From: Streptomyces sp. NL15-2K
Lineage (GTDB): Bacteria; Actinomycetota; Actinomycetes; Streptomycetales; Streptomycetaceae
NCBI RefSeq assembly: GCF_030551255.1
Contig: NZ_CP130630.1
Span: 11,221,001-11,285,000 of the forward strand
Direction: 5' to 3'
DNA length: 64,000 nucleotides
Below, piece by piece: positions 15,262 to 24,446 of the stretch. Positions within the stretch are counted from its first letter, which is position 1. The number at the start of each line of letters is the position of its first letter. The translations under genes were made by a program, and so were the position numbers. The notes below the pieces were generated by a model. That model had not been told where the DNA came from and searched no databases. It was given only the letters and a program-made list of their open reading frames with translations.

Positions 15262-16769
15262 CCCGGCCGGTGCTGCGCGTGGCCGCCCTGTCGAAGAGGT
15301 TCGGCGGAACCCAGGCGCTGCGGGACGTCGATCTGGAGGTCGCACCCGGCGAGATCCACGCGCTGATCGGGCCCAACGGCTCCGGCAAGTCCACCCTCAT
15401 CAAGATCCTCGCCGGCTATCACCACGCCGACCCGGGAGCGGTCGCCGAACTGGACGGCGAGCCGTTCGACCTGAGCCAGATCGCCGCCTCCCGGCACGAC
15501 CGGCTCCGCTTCGTCCACCAGGAGCTGGGGCTGGTGGGCGAGCTGAGCGCCACCGACAACCTCGCGCTCAGCCGCGGCTTCGCCCGTACCGCCTTCGGCA
15601 ACATCCGCTGGCCGGAGATGGAACGACGCACGACCGCTCTGGTGGAACGGTTCGGCCTGGGCATCGACGTACGCCGCCCCCTGGCCCTGGCCTCCCCCGT
15701 CCAGCGCGCGGTGGTGGCCATCGCCGCCGCGCTGCAGGGCTGGGAGGGCCGGCGCGGTGTCCTGGTGCTCGACGAGCCGACCGCCGTGCTGCCGCCCGGT
15801 GAGGTCGCCCGGCTCTTCGACATCGTGCGGGAGATCCGCGACGCCGGCGCCGGCGTCCTGTACGTCTCGCACCGGATGGACGAGATCTTCGCGCTCGCCG
15901 ACCGGGTCACCGTGATCCGCGGCGGGCGACGGATCGCCACCCTCCCCGTCGCCGGCCTCACTCCGCGCTCGCTGGCGGAGCTGATGGCGGGCGAGGAGAC
16001 GGAGACCGACCACCGGCCGGCTTCCGCCCCCGGGCCCACCGAGGCCGTACTGGAGGTCCGCGACCTGTGGGCAGGCCCTCTGCGCGGAATCGGCTTCGAC
16101 CTGGCCAAGGGCGAGCGACTGGGCATCACCGGCCTCGTCGGCTCCGGTCACGAGATCGTGCCGTACGCGGTGTGCGGGGCCCACGCGGGGCCGGTGCGCG
16201 GCAGGCTGCGGCTGCCGGAACGCACCGAGCGGTGGGCCGACCTGCGCGACGCGGGCCGGCTGGGTCTCCCGCTGGTCCCCGCCGACCGGGCGGGCGAGGG
16301 AGTGATCGGCGACTTCTCGGTGGGGGAGAACCTCACCCTTCCCCTCCTCGACCGCCTCCGCGGCCGCGCCGGCCGGCTCCACCGCGGACGGGAGGCCGCT
16401 CTCGCCGGGGAGTGGATCGAGCGGGTCGGGGTGCGCACCGCAGGCCGCGGCGCGCGGATCACCACACTGAGCGGCGGCAACCAGCAGAAGGTCGTCATGG
16501 CCCGCTGTCTCGCCCAGCGCCCGCCGATGCTGGTGCTGTGCGAACCCACGGCCGGCGTCGACATCGGCACCCGCCTGCAGCTGTACGACCTGATCGAGCG
16601 CCAGGCCGACGAGGGCATGGGCGTCATCGTGTCCTCGTCCGACACCCAGGACCTGCTCGCGCTGTGCACCCGCGTCCTGGTGGTGAGGGACGGCCGGATC
16701 GTACGGGAGATCGGCGGCCGGGACATCACCGAGCCCGCGCTCGTCCACGCCATGGAAGGAACGGAGTGA
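15258..16769 (+). CDS. ABC transporter ATP-binding protein, duplicated (CUT2 type)
   Basis: This roughly 503-residue protein has two fused nucleotide-binding domains, as in ribose/AI-2 importers. Domain 1 has Walker A GPNGSGKST and Walker B VLVLDEPTA. The expected LSGGQ-like signature is replaced by ASPVQRAVVAIAAAL, so that half may be weak. Domain 2 has the usual degenerate Walker A (GLVGSGHE), a strong LSGGNQQKVVMARCLA signature, and LCEPTAGVD where DEPT is normal. TTG 15258 overlaps the binding-protein stop (TTGA); GTG 15270 is an alternative start. It energises import with the permease gene that follows directly. Confidence 0.92.
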   Translation: MTRPVLRVAALSKRFGGTQALRDVDLEVAPGEIHALIGPNGSGKSTLIKILAGYHHADPGAVAELDGEPFDLSQIAASRHDRLRFVHQELGLVGELSATDNLALSRGFARTAFGNIRWPEMERRTTALVERFGLGIDVRRPLALASPVQRAVVAIAAALQGWEGRRGVLVLDEPTAVLPPGEVARLFDIVREIRDAGAGVLYVSHRMDEIFALADRVTVIRGGRRIATLPVAGLTPRSLAELMAGEETETDHRPASAPGPTEAVLEVRDLWAGPLRGIGFDLAKGERLGITGLVGSGHEIVPYAVCGAHAGPVRGRLRLPERTERWADLRDAGRLGLPLVPADRAGEGVIGDFSVGENLTLPLLDRLRGRAGRLHRGREAALAGEWIERVGVRTAGRGARITTLSGGNQQKVVMARCLAQRPPMLVLCEPTAGVDIGTRLQLYDLIERQADEGMGVIVSSSDTQDLLALCTRVLVVRDGRIVREIGGRDITEPALVHAMEGTE

Positions 16770-16770
16770 C

Positions 16771-17880
16771 ATGACATCCACCCCGACACGGGCCGCGGGA
16801 TTCCGTCCGGCCGCACCACCACCGGGACCGGACAGGTCCGCGCCCGCCCTGGGCGCCTGGGGCCGACGGACGGCGGCGGCCCTGTCGTTCCGGAACATCG
16901 GCGCCGTCTACGTGTGGCTGGTCATCGTCGCGCTCTTCTCCGTCTGGGCGCCGGAGACGTTCCCGACGGCCATCACGGTCAAGCAGATCCTGAACGGCAA
17001 CGCCGTGGCCGGACTGGTCGCCCTCAGCGTCGTACTGCCGCTGGCCGCGCGTGTCTTCGACCTGTCGGTCGCCTTCACCATGTCGCTCACGAGCGTGCTG
17101 ACCGCCTACTTCATGGTCACCGCGGACCTGGGAGCCGGTGTGGCGATCGCCCTGGCGATGGCGGCCGCGCTGCTGATCGGGGTGGTCAACGGCATCGTGG
17201 TGGTGGCGCTGCGGGTCGACTCGTTCATCGCCACCCTGGCCACGGGGGCGCTGATCCAGTCCCTGATCACCATGGTCACGAACGACAGCTCCATCACCGG
17301 CGTGCAGCTGCTGGCCGAGCCGTTCTCGAGCATCGCCCAGCTGGACGTCGGCGGCATCACGCTGCCGGTGCTGTATCTGCTGCTCGCCGCGGCGGCCATC
17401 TGGTTCCTGCTGGAACACACCGCCACCGGACGCCGGTTGTACGCCACCGGCTTCAACGCCGACGCGGCACGCCTGCAAGGGGTGCGCACCGACCGGCTGC
17501 GCTTCCTGACCCTGGTGGCGTCCGCGCTGCTCTCCGGATGCGCCGGGATCGTCTTCGCGTCCTCGGTGGGATCCGGATCGCCGACCGCGGGCACGCCGTA
17601 CCTGCTGTCGGCCTACGCGGCGGCCTTCGTCGGGGCGACCCAGCTGCGCGCGGGCCGTTTCAACGCCTGGGGCACCGTTCTCGCGGTGCTGCTGCTCGGC
17701 ACCGGCATCACCGGACTCGGGCTCGCCACCAGCGCGCAGTGGGCCGCGAGTCTGTTCACCGGCTCGGTCCTCATCGTCGCGCTCGTCCTCACGGGTGGGC
17801 GAATCGCGCTACCGGCGGTTCTGCGCCGCCGTAAGGCGCCGCCCGCCGACCCTCTGGCCACCCCGGACAAGGAGGTCTGA
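16771..17880 (+). CDS. ABC transporter permease (BPD_transp_2 family)
   Basis: This 369-residue integral membrane protein has a roughly 45-residue cytoplasmic Pro/Arg-rich N-terminus and 8-10 hydrophobic spans. The conserved permease region VVALRVDSFIATLATGALIQ and GRRLYATGFNADAARLQGV are marks of ribose-type permeases. ATG 16771 follows the ATPase stop by one base with GGAG upstream. As in CUT2 systems, one permease gene is expected to act as a homodimer. Its stop overlaps the dehydrogenase start. Confidence 0.93.
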   Translation: MTSTPTRAAGFRPAAPPPGPDRSAPALGAWGRRTAAALSFRNIGAVYVWLVIVALFSVWAPETFPTAITVKQILNGNAVAGLVALSVVLPLAARVFDLSVAFTMSLTSVLTAYFMVTADLGAGVAIALAMAAALLIGVVNGIVVVALRVDSFIATLATGALIQSLITMVTNDSSITGVQLLAEPFSSIAQLDVGGITLPVLYLLLAAAAIWFLLEHTATGRRLYATGFNADAARLQGVRTDRLRFLTLVASALLSGCAGIVFASSVGSGSPTAGTPYLLSAYAAAFVGATQLRAGRFNAWGTVLAVLLLGTGITGLGLATSAQWAASLFTGSVLIVALVLTGGRIALPAVLRRRKAPPADPLATPDKEV

Positions 17881-18926
17881 TGATGAAAGCAGTTCAGTAC
17901 CGGACAGTGGGCGCACCACCCGAGGTGGTCGAGGTTCCGGTACCCGAACCGGGCCCGGGCCAGGTACTGCTGAAGGTGACGGCCGCGGGGCTGTGCCACT
18001 CGGACCTGGCCGTCATGGGCTGGCCCGAGGAACAGTTCCCCTATCCGCTGCCGATGACGCTCGGCCACGAGGGTGTCGGCACCGTCGCGGCCCTGGGCAG
18101 CGGTGTCACCGAAGTGGCGGAGGGCGACGAGGTGGCGGTGTACGGCCCGTGGGGCTGCGGCCGCTGCCGCACCTGCGCCGAGGGCAGGGAGAACTACTGC
18201 CCGCACGCCGCCGGACTCGGCATCCTGCCGCCCGGCCTGGGCTCTCCCGGCGCCCTCGCCGAGTACATGGTCGTGGACTCGCCCCGCCACCTGGTGCCGC
18301 TGGGCGGACTGGACCCGGTACAGGCCGCGCCGCTCACCGACGCCGGGCTGACGCCGTATCACGCGATCAGGACGTCCCTGCCCAAGCTCGTGGCGGGCAG
18401 TACGGCGGTGGTGATCGGTGTCGGCGGCCTGGGCCATCTCGCCGTACAGTTGCTGCGCGCGCTGAGCTCGGCCCGGGTGATCGCCCTCGACGTGAGCAAG
18501 GAGAAGCTGGAGCTGGCCCGCACGGTCGGCGCCCACGAGACGCTGCTCTCCGACGGTGAGGCGGCGGCACGGGTGCGGGAGCTGACCGGCGGCACGGGGG
18601 CGGAGGTGGTGTTGGACTTCGTGGGGGCCGAGGCGACCTTGGCGGTGGCCGCCGCGTCGGTGGCGGTGGCGGGCGAGGTGACCGTGGTCGGCATCGGCGG
18701 AGGCACTTTGGCGGTCGGCTTCGGCGGCGGTCTGCCGTTCGGGGTGTCCGCGTCGGCGCCCTACTGGGGCAGCCGGGTGGAGCTCATCGACGTCGTCGGG
18801 CTCGCGCGGCAGGGGCTGGTCTCCTCCCACGTCGAGACGTTCTCGATCGAGGACGCCCCGTCGGCGTACGAGCGTCTGCACGCGGGGGAGATCAACGGCC
18901 GTGCGGTGGTGCTGCCGCACGGGTGA
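17880..18926 (+). CDS. Zinc-dependent alcohol dehydrogenase (MDR)
   Basis: This 348-residue MDR enzyme has catalytic-zinc residues in GLCHSD and GHEGVG, and the structural-zinc loop CGRCRTCAEGRENYC. The nucleotide-binding motif is VIGVGGLGHLAVQLLR. It oxidises an alcohol to an aldehyde or ketone with NAD(P). ATG 17880 overlaps the permease stop; ATG 17883 is better spaced (7 bases) from AAGGAGG and may be the true start. It is the last gene of the transporter operon, so it probably acts on the imported compound or an early metabolite. A large palindromic terminator follows. Confidence 0.95.
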   Translation: MMKAVQYRTVGAPPEVVEVPVPEPGPGQVLLKVTAAGLCHSDLAVMGWPEEQFPYPLPMTLGHEGVGTVAALGSGVTEVAEGDEVAVYGPWGCGRCRTCAEGRENYCPHAAGLGILPPGLGSPGALAEYMVVDSPRHLVPLGGLDPVQAAPLTDAGLTPYHAIRTSLPKLVAGSTAVVIGVGGLGHLAVQLLRALSSARVIALDVSKEKLELARTVGAHETLLSDGEAAARVRELTGGTGAEVVLDFVGAEATLAVAAASVAVAGEVTVVGIGGGTLAVGFGGGLPFGVSASAPYWGSRVELIDVVGLARQGLVSSHVETFSIEDAPSAYERLHAGEINGRAVVLPHG

Positions 18927-18946
18927 GGTGGGACGGCGGTGGCTTT

Positions 18947-19160
18947 TTTCGCCCCCGCCGCCCCTACCCGTCCCATCCTTCTGGGGCTCCGCCCCAGACC
19001 CCGTCGGGGGCCAGCCCCCGAACCCCCGCTCCTCAAACGCCGGACGGGGCTGATTTCAGCCCGTCCGGCGTTTGAGGACGAGGCCCGTTCAGGGCCGACA
19101 AGCGGGGGTCTGGGGGCGCAGCCCCCAGGGATGGGACGGGTAGGGGCGGCGGGGGCGAAA
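18947..19160. terminator. Nested palindromic element, bidirectional terminator
   Basis: A perfect 32-base inverted repeat (18947-18978 with 19129-19160) encloses further hairpins. A central one of about 22 bp per arm (19031-19053 with 19056-19077) contains CAAACGCCGGACGGG, a sequence common in Streptomyces intergenic regions. Smaller GC stems lie at 18980-18998 and 19110-19129. It lies between convergent genes, which fits bidirectional termination. The element may also be a mobile palindromic repeat. Confidence 0.75.
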
Positions 19161-19186
19161 CCCTCTCGACGGCACCCCGGGTTCGC

Positions 19187-19972
19187 TCAGCCGCCCACCG
19201 GGCTCTCCGCACCCACGGCCCTCTCCACACACCGCCCCAACACCGTCAGGAACTCCGGCGTCTCCCACGGCCCCAGGTCCACCCGCCCGGTGTCGTCCAC
19301 ACCGAGGTCCTGCACGTCGTACCGGCCCCGGCAGTGGCCGAGCGTGAAGCAGCACACCTCACCGGAACCGTGCCGCTTCAGATACAGCACCGGCCGCGGC
19401 GCGTCGTCGAGCGCCGCCGTGTCGCCCTCGGCGAAACCCCGGCACGGCCCCGTGTACTCGGCGTGCAGCAGCACCTCCAGCTCCCCGTGCAGCTCACAGA
19501 CGTACAGCTCGTCGGTGACCGTGAACGGCTCGATCCCGGCGACCAGCGGATGGTCGGGCCGGGTGACCTGGACCTCGTACGGCTCGATCGGCGGGTGGGC
19601 GAGGAACTGGCTGCCGAGCACCTCGGCGAGCTCCCCGAGGAGCCGCGGGGTGGTGAACACCCGCGGCCCGCCGGGGGCCGGCGCCTCGATCACCGCGTTG
19701 GTGCCGTGCAGGGCGAGCCAGCGCCCGCCCCGCTCGACGAACCGGGCCAGCGCGGCCCGCTGGGCCGGGCGGGGCCGGACGTCGCAGGTGTAGGTGACCA
19801 GCAGGTCGGCCTTCTTCAGCGCGTCGACACAGTCGTAGTCCTGGTGGACGGTGGTCCGCACCCGCGGGTGATCACCGAGCAGTTCCAGCAGCCGGAGCCG
19901 CGCGTAGTCGAAGTCGTGCCATCGGCCGCCGCAGACCAGTACGGCGTCCAGGCGGCCGGCCGGGCCCGCCAC
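19187..19972 (-). CDS. ThuA-like (trehalose-utilisation fold) domain protein
   Basis: This 261-residue protein has the class-I glutamine-amidotransferase-like ThuA fold. Marks are VLVCGGRWHDFDYARLRLLELL, DLLVTYTC, FVERGGRWLALHGTNAVIE and a C-terminal VCCFTLGHCRGRYD. ThuA proteins accompany sugar and cyclitol dehydrogenases, but their chemistry is poorly defined. GTG 19972 starts 3 bases after the upstream SDR stop, so the two are cotranscribed. Its presence with ACAD and SDR genes in a catabolic locus is unusual. Confidence 0.85.
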   Translation of the reverse strand: MAGPAGRLDAVLVCGGRWHDFDYARLRLLELLGDHPRVRTTVHQDYDCVDALKKADLLVTYTCDVRPRPAQRAALARFVERGGRWLALHGTNAVIEAPAPGGPRVFTTPRLLGELAEVLGSQFLAHPPIEPYEVQVTRPDHPLVAGIEPFTVTDELYVCELHGELEVLLHAEYTGPCRGFAEGDTAALDDAPRPVLYLKRHGSGEVCCFTLGHCRGRYDVQDLGVDDTGRVDLGPWETPEFLTVLGRCVERAVGAESPVGG

Positions 19973-19975
19973 GGC

Positions 19976-20740
19976 TCAGTACTGGACGCGGGTCAGCAGC
20001 CCGCCGTCCACCACGAGGTTGACGCCGACGCAGAAGGAGCCGGTCCGCCCGAGCAGGAAGGCCACCGCCGCGGCCACGTCCTCGGCGGTGCCGTAGCGGC
20101 CGATCGGCAGTTTGGCGAGGACCTCCTCGTAGACCTCCGGGCGGCTGGTGCGGATGGTCTCCCAGGCGCCACCGGGGAAGTCGATCGGTCCGGGGGAGAC
20201 CGTGTTCACGCGGATGCCCTTCGGAGCGAGCGCGTGCGCCAGGGCGGAAGCGTGCTGGACGACGGCGGCCTTCATGGCGGAGTAGGAGTTGGCTCCGGCC
20301 GGGCGGGCGGTGTCGGAGGCGTTGGTGGTGCCGATGGCGACCACGGCGGCCCGCTCGGATGCCTCCAGGTAGGGCATGGCTGCCTCGACCAGTCCGGCGA
20401 ACGGCATCAGGTCACCTCGCAGGCTGGCCTCCCACGACTCGGGCCCCTTGACGTTGCCCGCCGACACGTTGGACACCAGCAGGTCCAGGCCGCCGAGTTC
20501 ACCGGCCGCCCGCTCCACGAAGCCCGCGAGCGCGGCCGGGTCGGTGACGTCGACCGGCTCGGCGAACACCGTCGCTCCCTCGCCGCGCAACTCGGCGGCG
20601 GCCTTCGCCAGGGCCTCCTCGCCCCGGGCGCACAGCGCCAGCGCGCACCCCTCGGCGGCCAGGGTTCCCGCGATCGCGCGCCCGATACCCCGGCTCGCAC
20701 CGGTCACCAGTGCCTTCGCACCTGTCAGTCCAAGATCCAT
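19976..20740 (-). CDS. SDR-family oxidoreductase
   Basis: This 254-residue classical SDR has TGASRGIGRAIAG, VSNVSAGN in place of NNAG, and YSAMK as the YxxxK active site. The Ser region is GTTNAS. ATG 20740 has AAGGAG 8 bases upstream and is preferred over GTG 20749. It sits between the acyl-CoA dehydrogenase (56-base gap) and the ThuA gene in one minus-strand operon. A 3-hydroxyacyl-CoA or cyclic alcohol dehydrogenase role would fit. Confidence 0.93.
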   Translation of the reverse strand: MDLGLTGAKALVTGASRGIGRAIAGTLAAEGCALALCARGEEALAKAAAELRGEGATVFAEPVDVTDPAALAGFVERAAGELGGLDLLVSNVSAGNVKGPESWEASLRGDLMPFAGLVEAAMPYLEASERAAVVAIGTTNASDTARPAGANSYSAMKAAVVQHASALAHALAPKGIRVNTVSPGPIDFPGGAWETIRTSRPEVYEEVLAKLPIGRYGTAEDVAAAVAFLLGRTGSFCVGVNLVVDGGLLTRVQY

Positions 20741-20795
20741 GGATGTCACTCCTTTGTGATGACGAGATGGCGTGATGGCCGTAGCGGCCGGTGTG

Positions 20796-22025
20796 TCAGT
20801 TGCCGGGGAGCTGTGAGAACGGCACCCGGTCCACCCGTGGTTCCGGCGGCAGTTTCAGTACGCGCTCGCCGATGAGGTTGCGCTGGATCTGGTCGGTGCC
20901 ACCGGCCAGCCGGTAGCCGGGGGCGCCCAGCAGGTGCTGGGTCCAGGCGAACGTGCCCGGCTCCCCGGTGTCGGCACTGATCCGGGCGCCCATCAGCTCG
21001 GCGGCGACCTGCCCGGTGCGGCTCAGCAGGTCGGAGGCCATGAGCTTGGTCAGGGACGCCTCGGGGCCCGGTCGGCCGCCGGTGGCGCTCGCCCTGGCGA
21101 CGCGGTCCACGGTGGCGGCACGGAGCGCGGCACGTACGTACAAGTCGGCGAGGCGCTGGCGAACCAGCGGGTCCCCGGTACGGTCGAGCGAACGCGCGAG
21201 GGCGAGAACGTCTTCGAAAGTGCCGCCCTTGCGCCGGTTGCCGCTGCCGGAGGCGGTCCGTTCGAAAGCGAGGGTGGCGGTGGCGACCTCCCAGCCCTGC
21301 CCCGGACGCCCGATCCGCAGCCGGTCCGGAACGCGTACGCCGCTGAGGAACACCTCGTTGAACGAGGCACCGCCGCTCATCTGACGGATGGGGCGCACCT
21401 CCAGGCCGGGCGCGTCCATCGGGACCAGGAACGCGGTGATGCCGGCCTGCTTGACGACGTCCGGGTCGGTGCGGGCGAGCAGCAGCCCGTAGTCGGCGAA
21501 CTGGGCTCCCGAGGTCCACACCTTCTGACCGTCGATCACCCAGTCGTCGCCCTCCCGCCGGGCGCGCGTACGCAGCGCGGCGAGGTCGGATCCGGCACCG
21601 GGCTCGCTGAAGAGCTGGCAGGCCAGCAGGTCCGTACGCAGGAACGCCCGGGCGTGGTCCTGGCGCTGCTCGGCGGTCCCGAACAAGGAGACCGCCATCG
21701 CGACCAGGCGCACGGTGACGCTGATCAGCTCGGTGGAGGGCGGCACCTCGAAGGCCGACTCCTCCTGGGCGAAGGCCGCCACGTGGGCGGCGGTCAGGCC
21801 TGCCCCGCCCTTGTCCCCGGGGAGGGTCAGGGCCTGGTACCCGGCGTCGAATCGGGCGCTCTGGTAGGCGCGGCAGCGCTCCAGCAGCAGGCGTTCCTCG
21901 CCCTCGGGGAGGTTGTGGAAGACGGCGAGGTCACCGGTGGCCTCGGCTTCCCGGGCCGGTTCGAGCACGGTGGCCAGCCACTGCCGGGCCTGCGTGCGCC
22001 ATGCGTCCAGATCGGGCTGGGACAT
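20796..22025 (-). CDS. Acyl-CoA dehydrogenase family protein
   Basis: This 409-residue flavoprotein introduces an alpha,beta double bond in an acyl-CoA. Marks are QLFSEPGAGSDLAALRTRA, GQKVWTSGAQFADYGLLLARTD and the C-terminal GTDQIQRNLIGERVLKLP. ATG 22025 has GGAGGAG upstream. It heads the ACAD-SDR-ThuA operon and is divergent from the CoA ligase gene, which would supply its substrate. It resembles the subgroup found in steroid and cyclic-acid degradation, but that link is only suggestive. Confidence 0.95.
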   Translation of the reverse strand: MSQPDLDAWRTQARQWLATVLEPAREAEATGDLAVFHNLPEGEERLLLERCRAYQSARFDAGYQALTLPGDKGGAGLTAAHVAAFAQEESAFEVPPSTELISVTVRLVAMAVSLFGTAEQRQDHARAFLRTDLLACQLFSEPGAGSDLAALRTRARREGDDWVIDGQKVWTSGAQFADYGLLLARTDPDVVKQAGITAFLVPMDAPGLEVRPIRQMSGGASFNEVFLSGVRVPDRLRIGRPGQGWEVATATLAFERTASGSGNRRKGGTFEDVLALARSLDRTGDPLVRQRLADLYVRAALRAATVDRVARASATGGRPGPEASLTKLMASDLLSRTGQVAAELMGARISADTGEPGTFAWTQHLLGAPGYRLAGGTDQIQRNLIGERVLKLPPEPRVDRVPFSQLPGN

Positions 22026-22043
22026 GGCTCCTCCTCAAAGACA

Positions 22044-22068
22044 GTTACCAGATGACGGTTTCAGTAAC
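22044..22068. promoter_or_regulatory. Candidate operator before the acyl-CoA dehydrogenase gene
   Basis: GTTAC-N15-GTAAC forms an inverted repeat 19 bases upstream of the ACAD start, within the 198-base region divergent from the CoA ligase. Position fits a repressor site near the transcription start; the binding protein is unknown. Confidence 0.3.
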
Positions 22069-22223
22069 AGCGAGTGGGATGTACGGCACCTTGCCCGCCA
22101 AAGCCATGGGCGGATGCCCTCGTCTCGGGTCAGAGTGTTCCGTACTTTCTTGATAAACGCTACAGTCTCCGCATCGACTCTCCCGTGAAGGCAGGGGAGG
22201 ACCGAGGAGCCGCCGGAGGAGCC

Positions 22224-23762
22224 ATGTCCCTGCTACCACTCGACCGTCGCGCCCAAGAGACGCCCGACGAGCCCGCCCTGGTGGACGACCGGGAGGTGCT
22301 CTCCTGGTCCGGCCTCGCCGACCAGGTCACGCGGGCGGCGGCCCGCCTGCTGGAGATCGCACCGGGCCCGGACGACCGGGTCGCCGTTCTCGGCGACAAC
22401 GCGAACCCCACGCTGGTGGCCCATCTGGCCGGGCTGCGCGCCGGAGTGGGAACCGTCGCCACCTCCCGGCACCTGATGGTGGGCGAACTCGTCGACCAGA
22501 TCACCGACGCGGGCGTGACGGGGATCGTCTCCGGACCCGCCGGCGCGGTCACCGCCCTGGAGGCGGCCCGTGAGCTGGGCCTGCCGGTCGTGATACACGG
22601 AACCCCGCCGATCGGACACGCCTTCGACTGGGACCTGTGGCTGGCCGCGGCGCCCACCGGGTGGACCTATCCCACGGGCCGGGCCGCCCGCCCGCCCCTC
22701 GTCTACACCTCCGGAACCACCGGCCGGGCGCGCGGCACCGAGGTGCGCTGGGTGAGCGGTCCGGTCACCGACAGCTCCGCCTACGTGGAGGCGATGGCCG
22801 CCCGCCCCGGCTTCCCGCCGGGACCGCACCTCGTGTGCGGCCCCCTGCAGCACAACGCGCCCCTGACGTCCCTGCGGCACCTGGCGGCCGGTCAGCAGGT
22901 GGTCGTCCTCGGCGGATACGACGCGGAGGCGTTCCTGCGCCGCGTCGAGGAGTGGCGGGTCACCTCCACGGTCATGGTGCCCACCCACTTCCAGCGGCTG
23001 CTCGCCCTGCCGGAAGAGGTCCGTGCGCGGTACGACGTCTCCAGCCTGCGGCAGGTCTCCCACACGGGGTCCGCATGCCCGCCGGACGTGAAGCGGGCCA
23101 TGATCGAGTGGTTCGGTCCGGTGCTGACCGAGTCGTACGGCGCCAGCGAGGCGGGCACCGTGGCACGCATCAGCAGCACCGAATGGCTGGCGCATCCCGG
23201 TTCGGTCGGGCGCGTGCAACCCCCGTTCGAGGTCCTGGTGACCGACGGCGAGGGCCACCCGCTGCCTCACGGCGAGTTCGGACTGCTCGCGTTCCAGGCA
23301 CCCGAGGGCAGGGGAGTGCGCTACCACGCGGACCCGGACAAGACCAAGGCCGCCTATGTCTCGCCGGGTGTGTTCACACTCGGCGACATCGGCTACGTCG
23401 ACGAGGACGGCTACATCTTCATCACCGACCGGGCCGCCGACGTCGTGGTCTCCGGCGGGGTCAATCTGTACCCGGCGGAGAGCGAGGCGGTACTGCGCCG
23501 GCACCCGGCGGTCGCCGAGATCGCGGTCATCGGTGTGCCCCACCCGGACTTCGGTGAGTCGCTGCGCGCGCTGGTCGTGGCCGCAGGGGACGAGCCGTCG
23601 GCGGAGGAACTCGACCGCTTCTGCCGCGAACAGCTGGCCGCCTACAAGTGCCCCAGGTCGTACGAGTTCGTCCCGAGCCTCCTGCGCAACGCGATGGGCA
23701 AGCTCGACAAACGCGCGATGCGCCGCCCCTACTGGCGCTCCGAGCGGACCATCGCCGGCTGA
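22224..23762 (+). CDS. AMP-dependent acyl-CoA ligase
   Basis: This 512-residue ANL-superfamily enzyme activates a carboxylic acid to its CoA thioester by way of acyl-AMP. Motifs are the P-loop YTSGTTGRARGTE, YGASEAG (aromatic/acid pocket region), GDIGYVDEDGYIFITDR, and the C-terminal catalytic lysine in NAMGKLDKR. ATG 22224 follows GGAGGA. It heads the ligase-phosphatase-thiolase-reductase unit. With the divergent acyl-CoA dehydrogenase it gives the CoA-activation and first oxidation steps of the pathway. Confidence 0.95.
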   Translation: MSLLPLDRRAQETPDEPALVDDREVLSWSGLADQVTRAAARLLEIAPGPDDRVAVLGDNANPTLVAHLAGLRAGVGTVATSRHLMVGELVDQITDAGVTGIVSGPAGAVTALEAARELGLPVVIHGTPPIGHAFDWDLWLAAAPTGWTYPTGRAARPPLVYTSGTTGRARGTEVRWVSGPVTDSSAYVEAMAARPGFPPGPHLVCGPLQHNAPLTSLRHLAAGQQVVVLGGYDAEAFLRRVEEWRVTSTVMVPTHFQRLLALPEEVRARYDVSSLRQVSHTGSACPPDVKRAMIEWFGPVLTESYGASEAGTVARISSTEWLAHPGSVGRVQPPFEVLVTDGEGHPLPHGEFGLLAFQAPEGRGVRYHADPDKTKAAYVSPGVFTLGDIGYVDEDGYIFITDRAADVVVSGGVNLYPAESEAVLRRHPAVAEIAVIGVPHPDFGESLRALVVAAGDEPSAEELDRFCREQLAAYKCPRSYEFVPSLLRNAMGKLDKRAMRRPYWRSERTIAG

Positions 23763-23809
23763 GCCACACAAGTACCTGTGCCCGCAACTCGTACGTACGA
23801 AGGATCGTC

Positions 23810-24415
23810 ATGACTGAACTGCTCCTCATCCGGCACGGCCTCCCCCTCGCGGGCGTCTACGACCCGGGCCTTTCGCCGGAGGGCACCGCCCAGGCCGAAC
23901 GCCTCGCGGCCTGGCTCGTGCACGAGGACGTCGACGCCCTCTACACCAGCCCCTTCCAGCGGGCCCGCGAAACGGTGGCGCCGCTGGAGCGGCTCACCGG
24001 CATGACCGCCACCGTCCTCGACGACCTGCGCGAGTGGGACACCGACGTCTCGCACCCCTACACGCCGCCGGAGCAGATCCGCGCCGACGACCCCCGCTCG
24101 GTGGCGCTCTCCGAGGGCCGGTACGAGGACTTCGTGCCCGACCTGGACTGGGACGCCTTCCGGGAGCGGGCCGCGCGGGGCATGGACACCATCCTGGACG
24201 CCCACCCCGGCGGGCGCGTCGCGGTCGTGTGCCACGGCGGCATCACCAACACCTACCTGGCGACGGTGCTCGGCCTGACCCGCATGTTCTGGTTCCACCC
24301 CGGCTACACCTCGGTCAGCCGGGTGCGACGGCTGCCGGGCGGACGCGTCGTTCTGCACTCGGTGAACGAGACGGCCCACATGGTCGCCGAGCGCGCCGTC
24401 GACGCCGTCGCCTGA
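23810..24415 (+). CDS. Histidine phosphatase superfamily protein
   Basis: This 201-residue protein has the RHG signature LLIRHGLPLAG with the nucleophilic His, the middle Arg/Glu segment SPFQRARETVAPL and the second His in VVCHGGITNTYL. Such enzymes remove phosphate from small metabolites or proteins; the branch is closer to cofactor-independent phosphoglycerate mutase-like phosphatases. AAGGA lies upstream of ATG 23810. Its place between CoA ligase and thiolase genes is odd for a purely CoA-based pathway and matches the presence of the PEP-swivel gene at 8657. Confidence 0.9.
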   Translation: MTELLLIRHGLPLAGVYDPGLSPEGTAQAERLAAWLVHEDVDALYTSPFQRARETVAPLERLTGMTATVLDDLREWDTDVSHPYTPPEQIRADDPRSVALSEGRYEDFVPDLDWDAFRERAARGMDTILDAHPGGRVAVVCHGGITNTYLATVLGLTRMFWFHPGYTSVSRVRRLPGGRVVLHSVNETAHMVAERAVDAVA

Positions 24416-24446
24416 CCTGCCCGCATCCCTCCAGGAGGTCCCGGCC

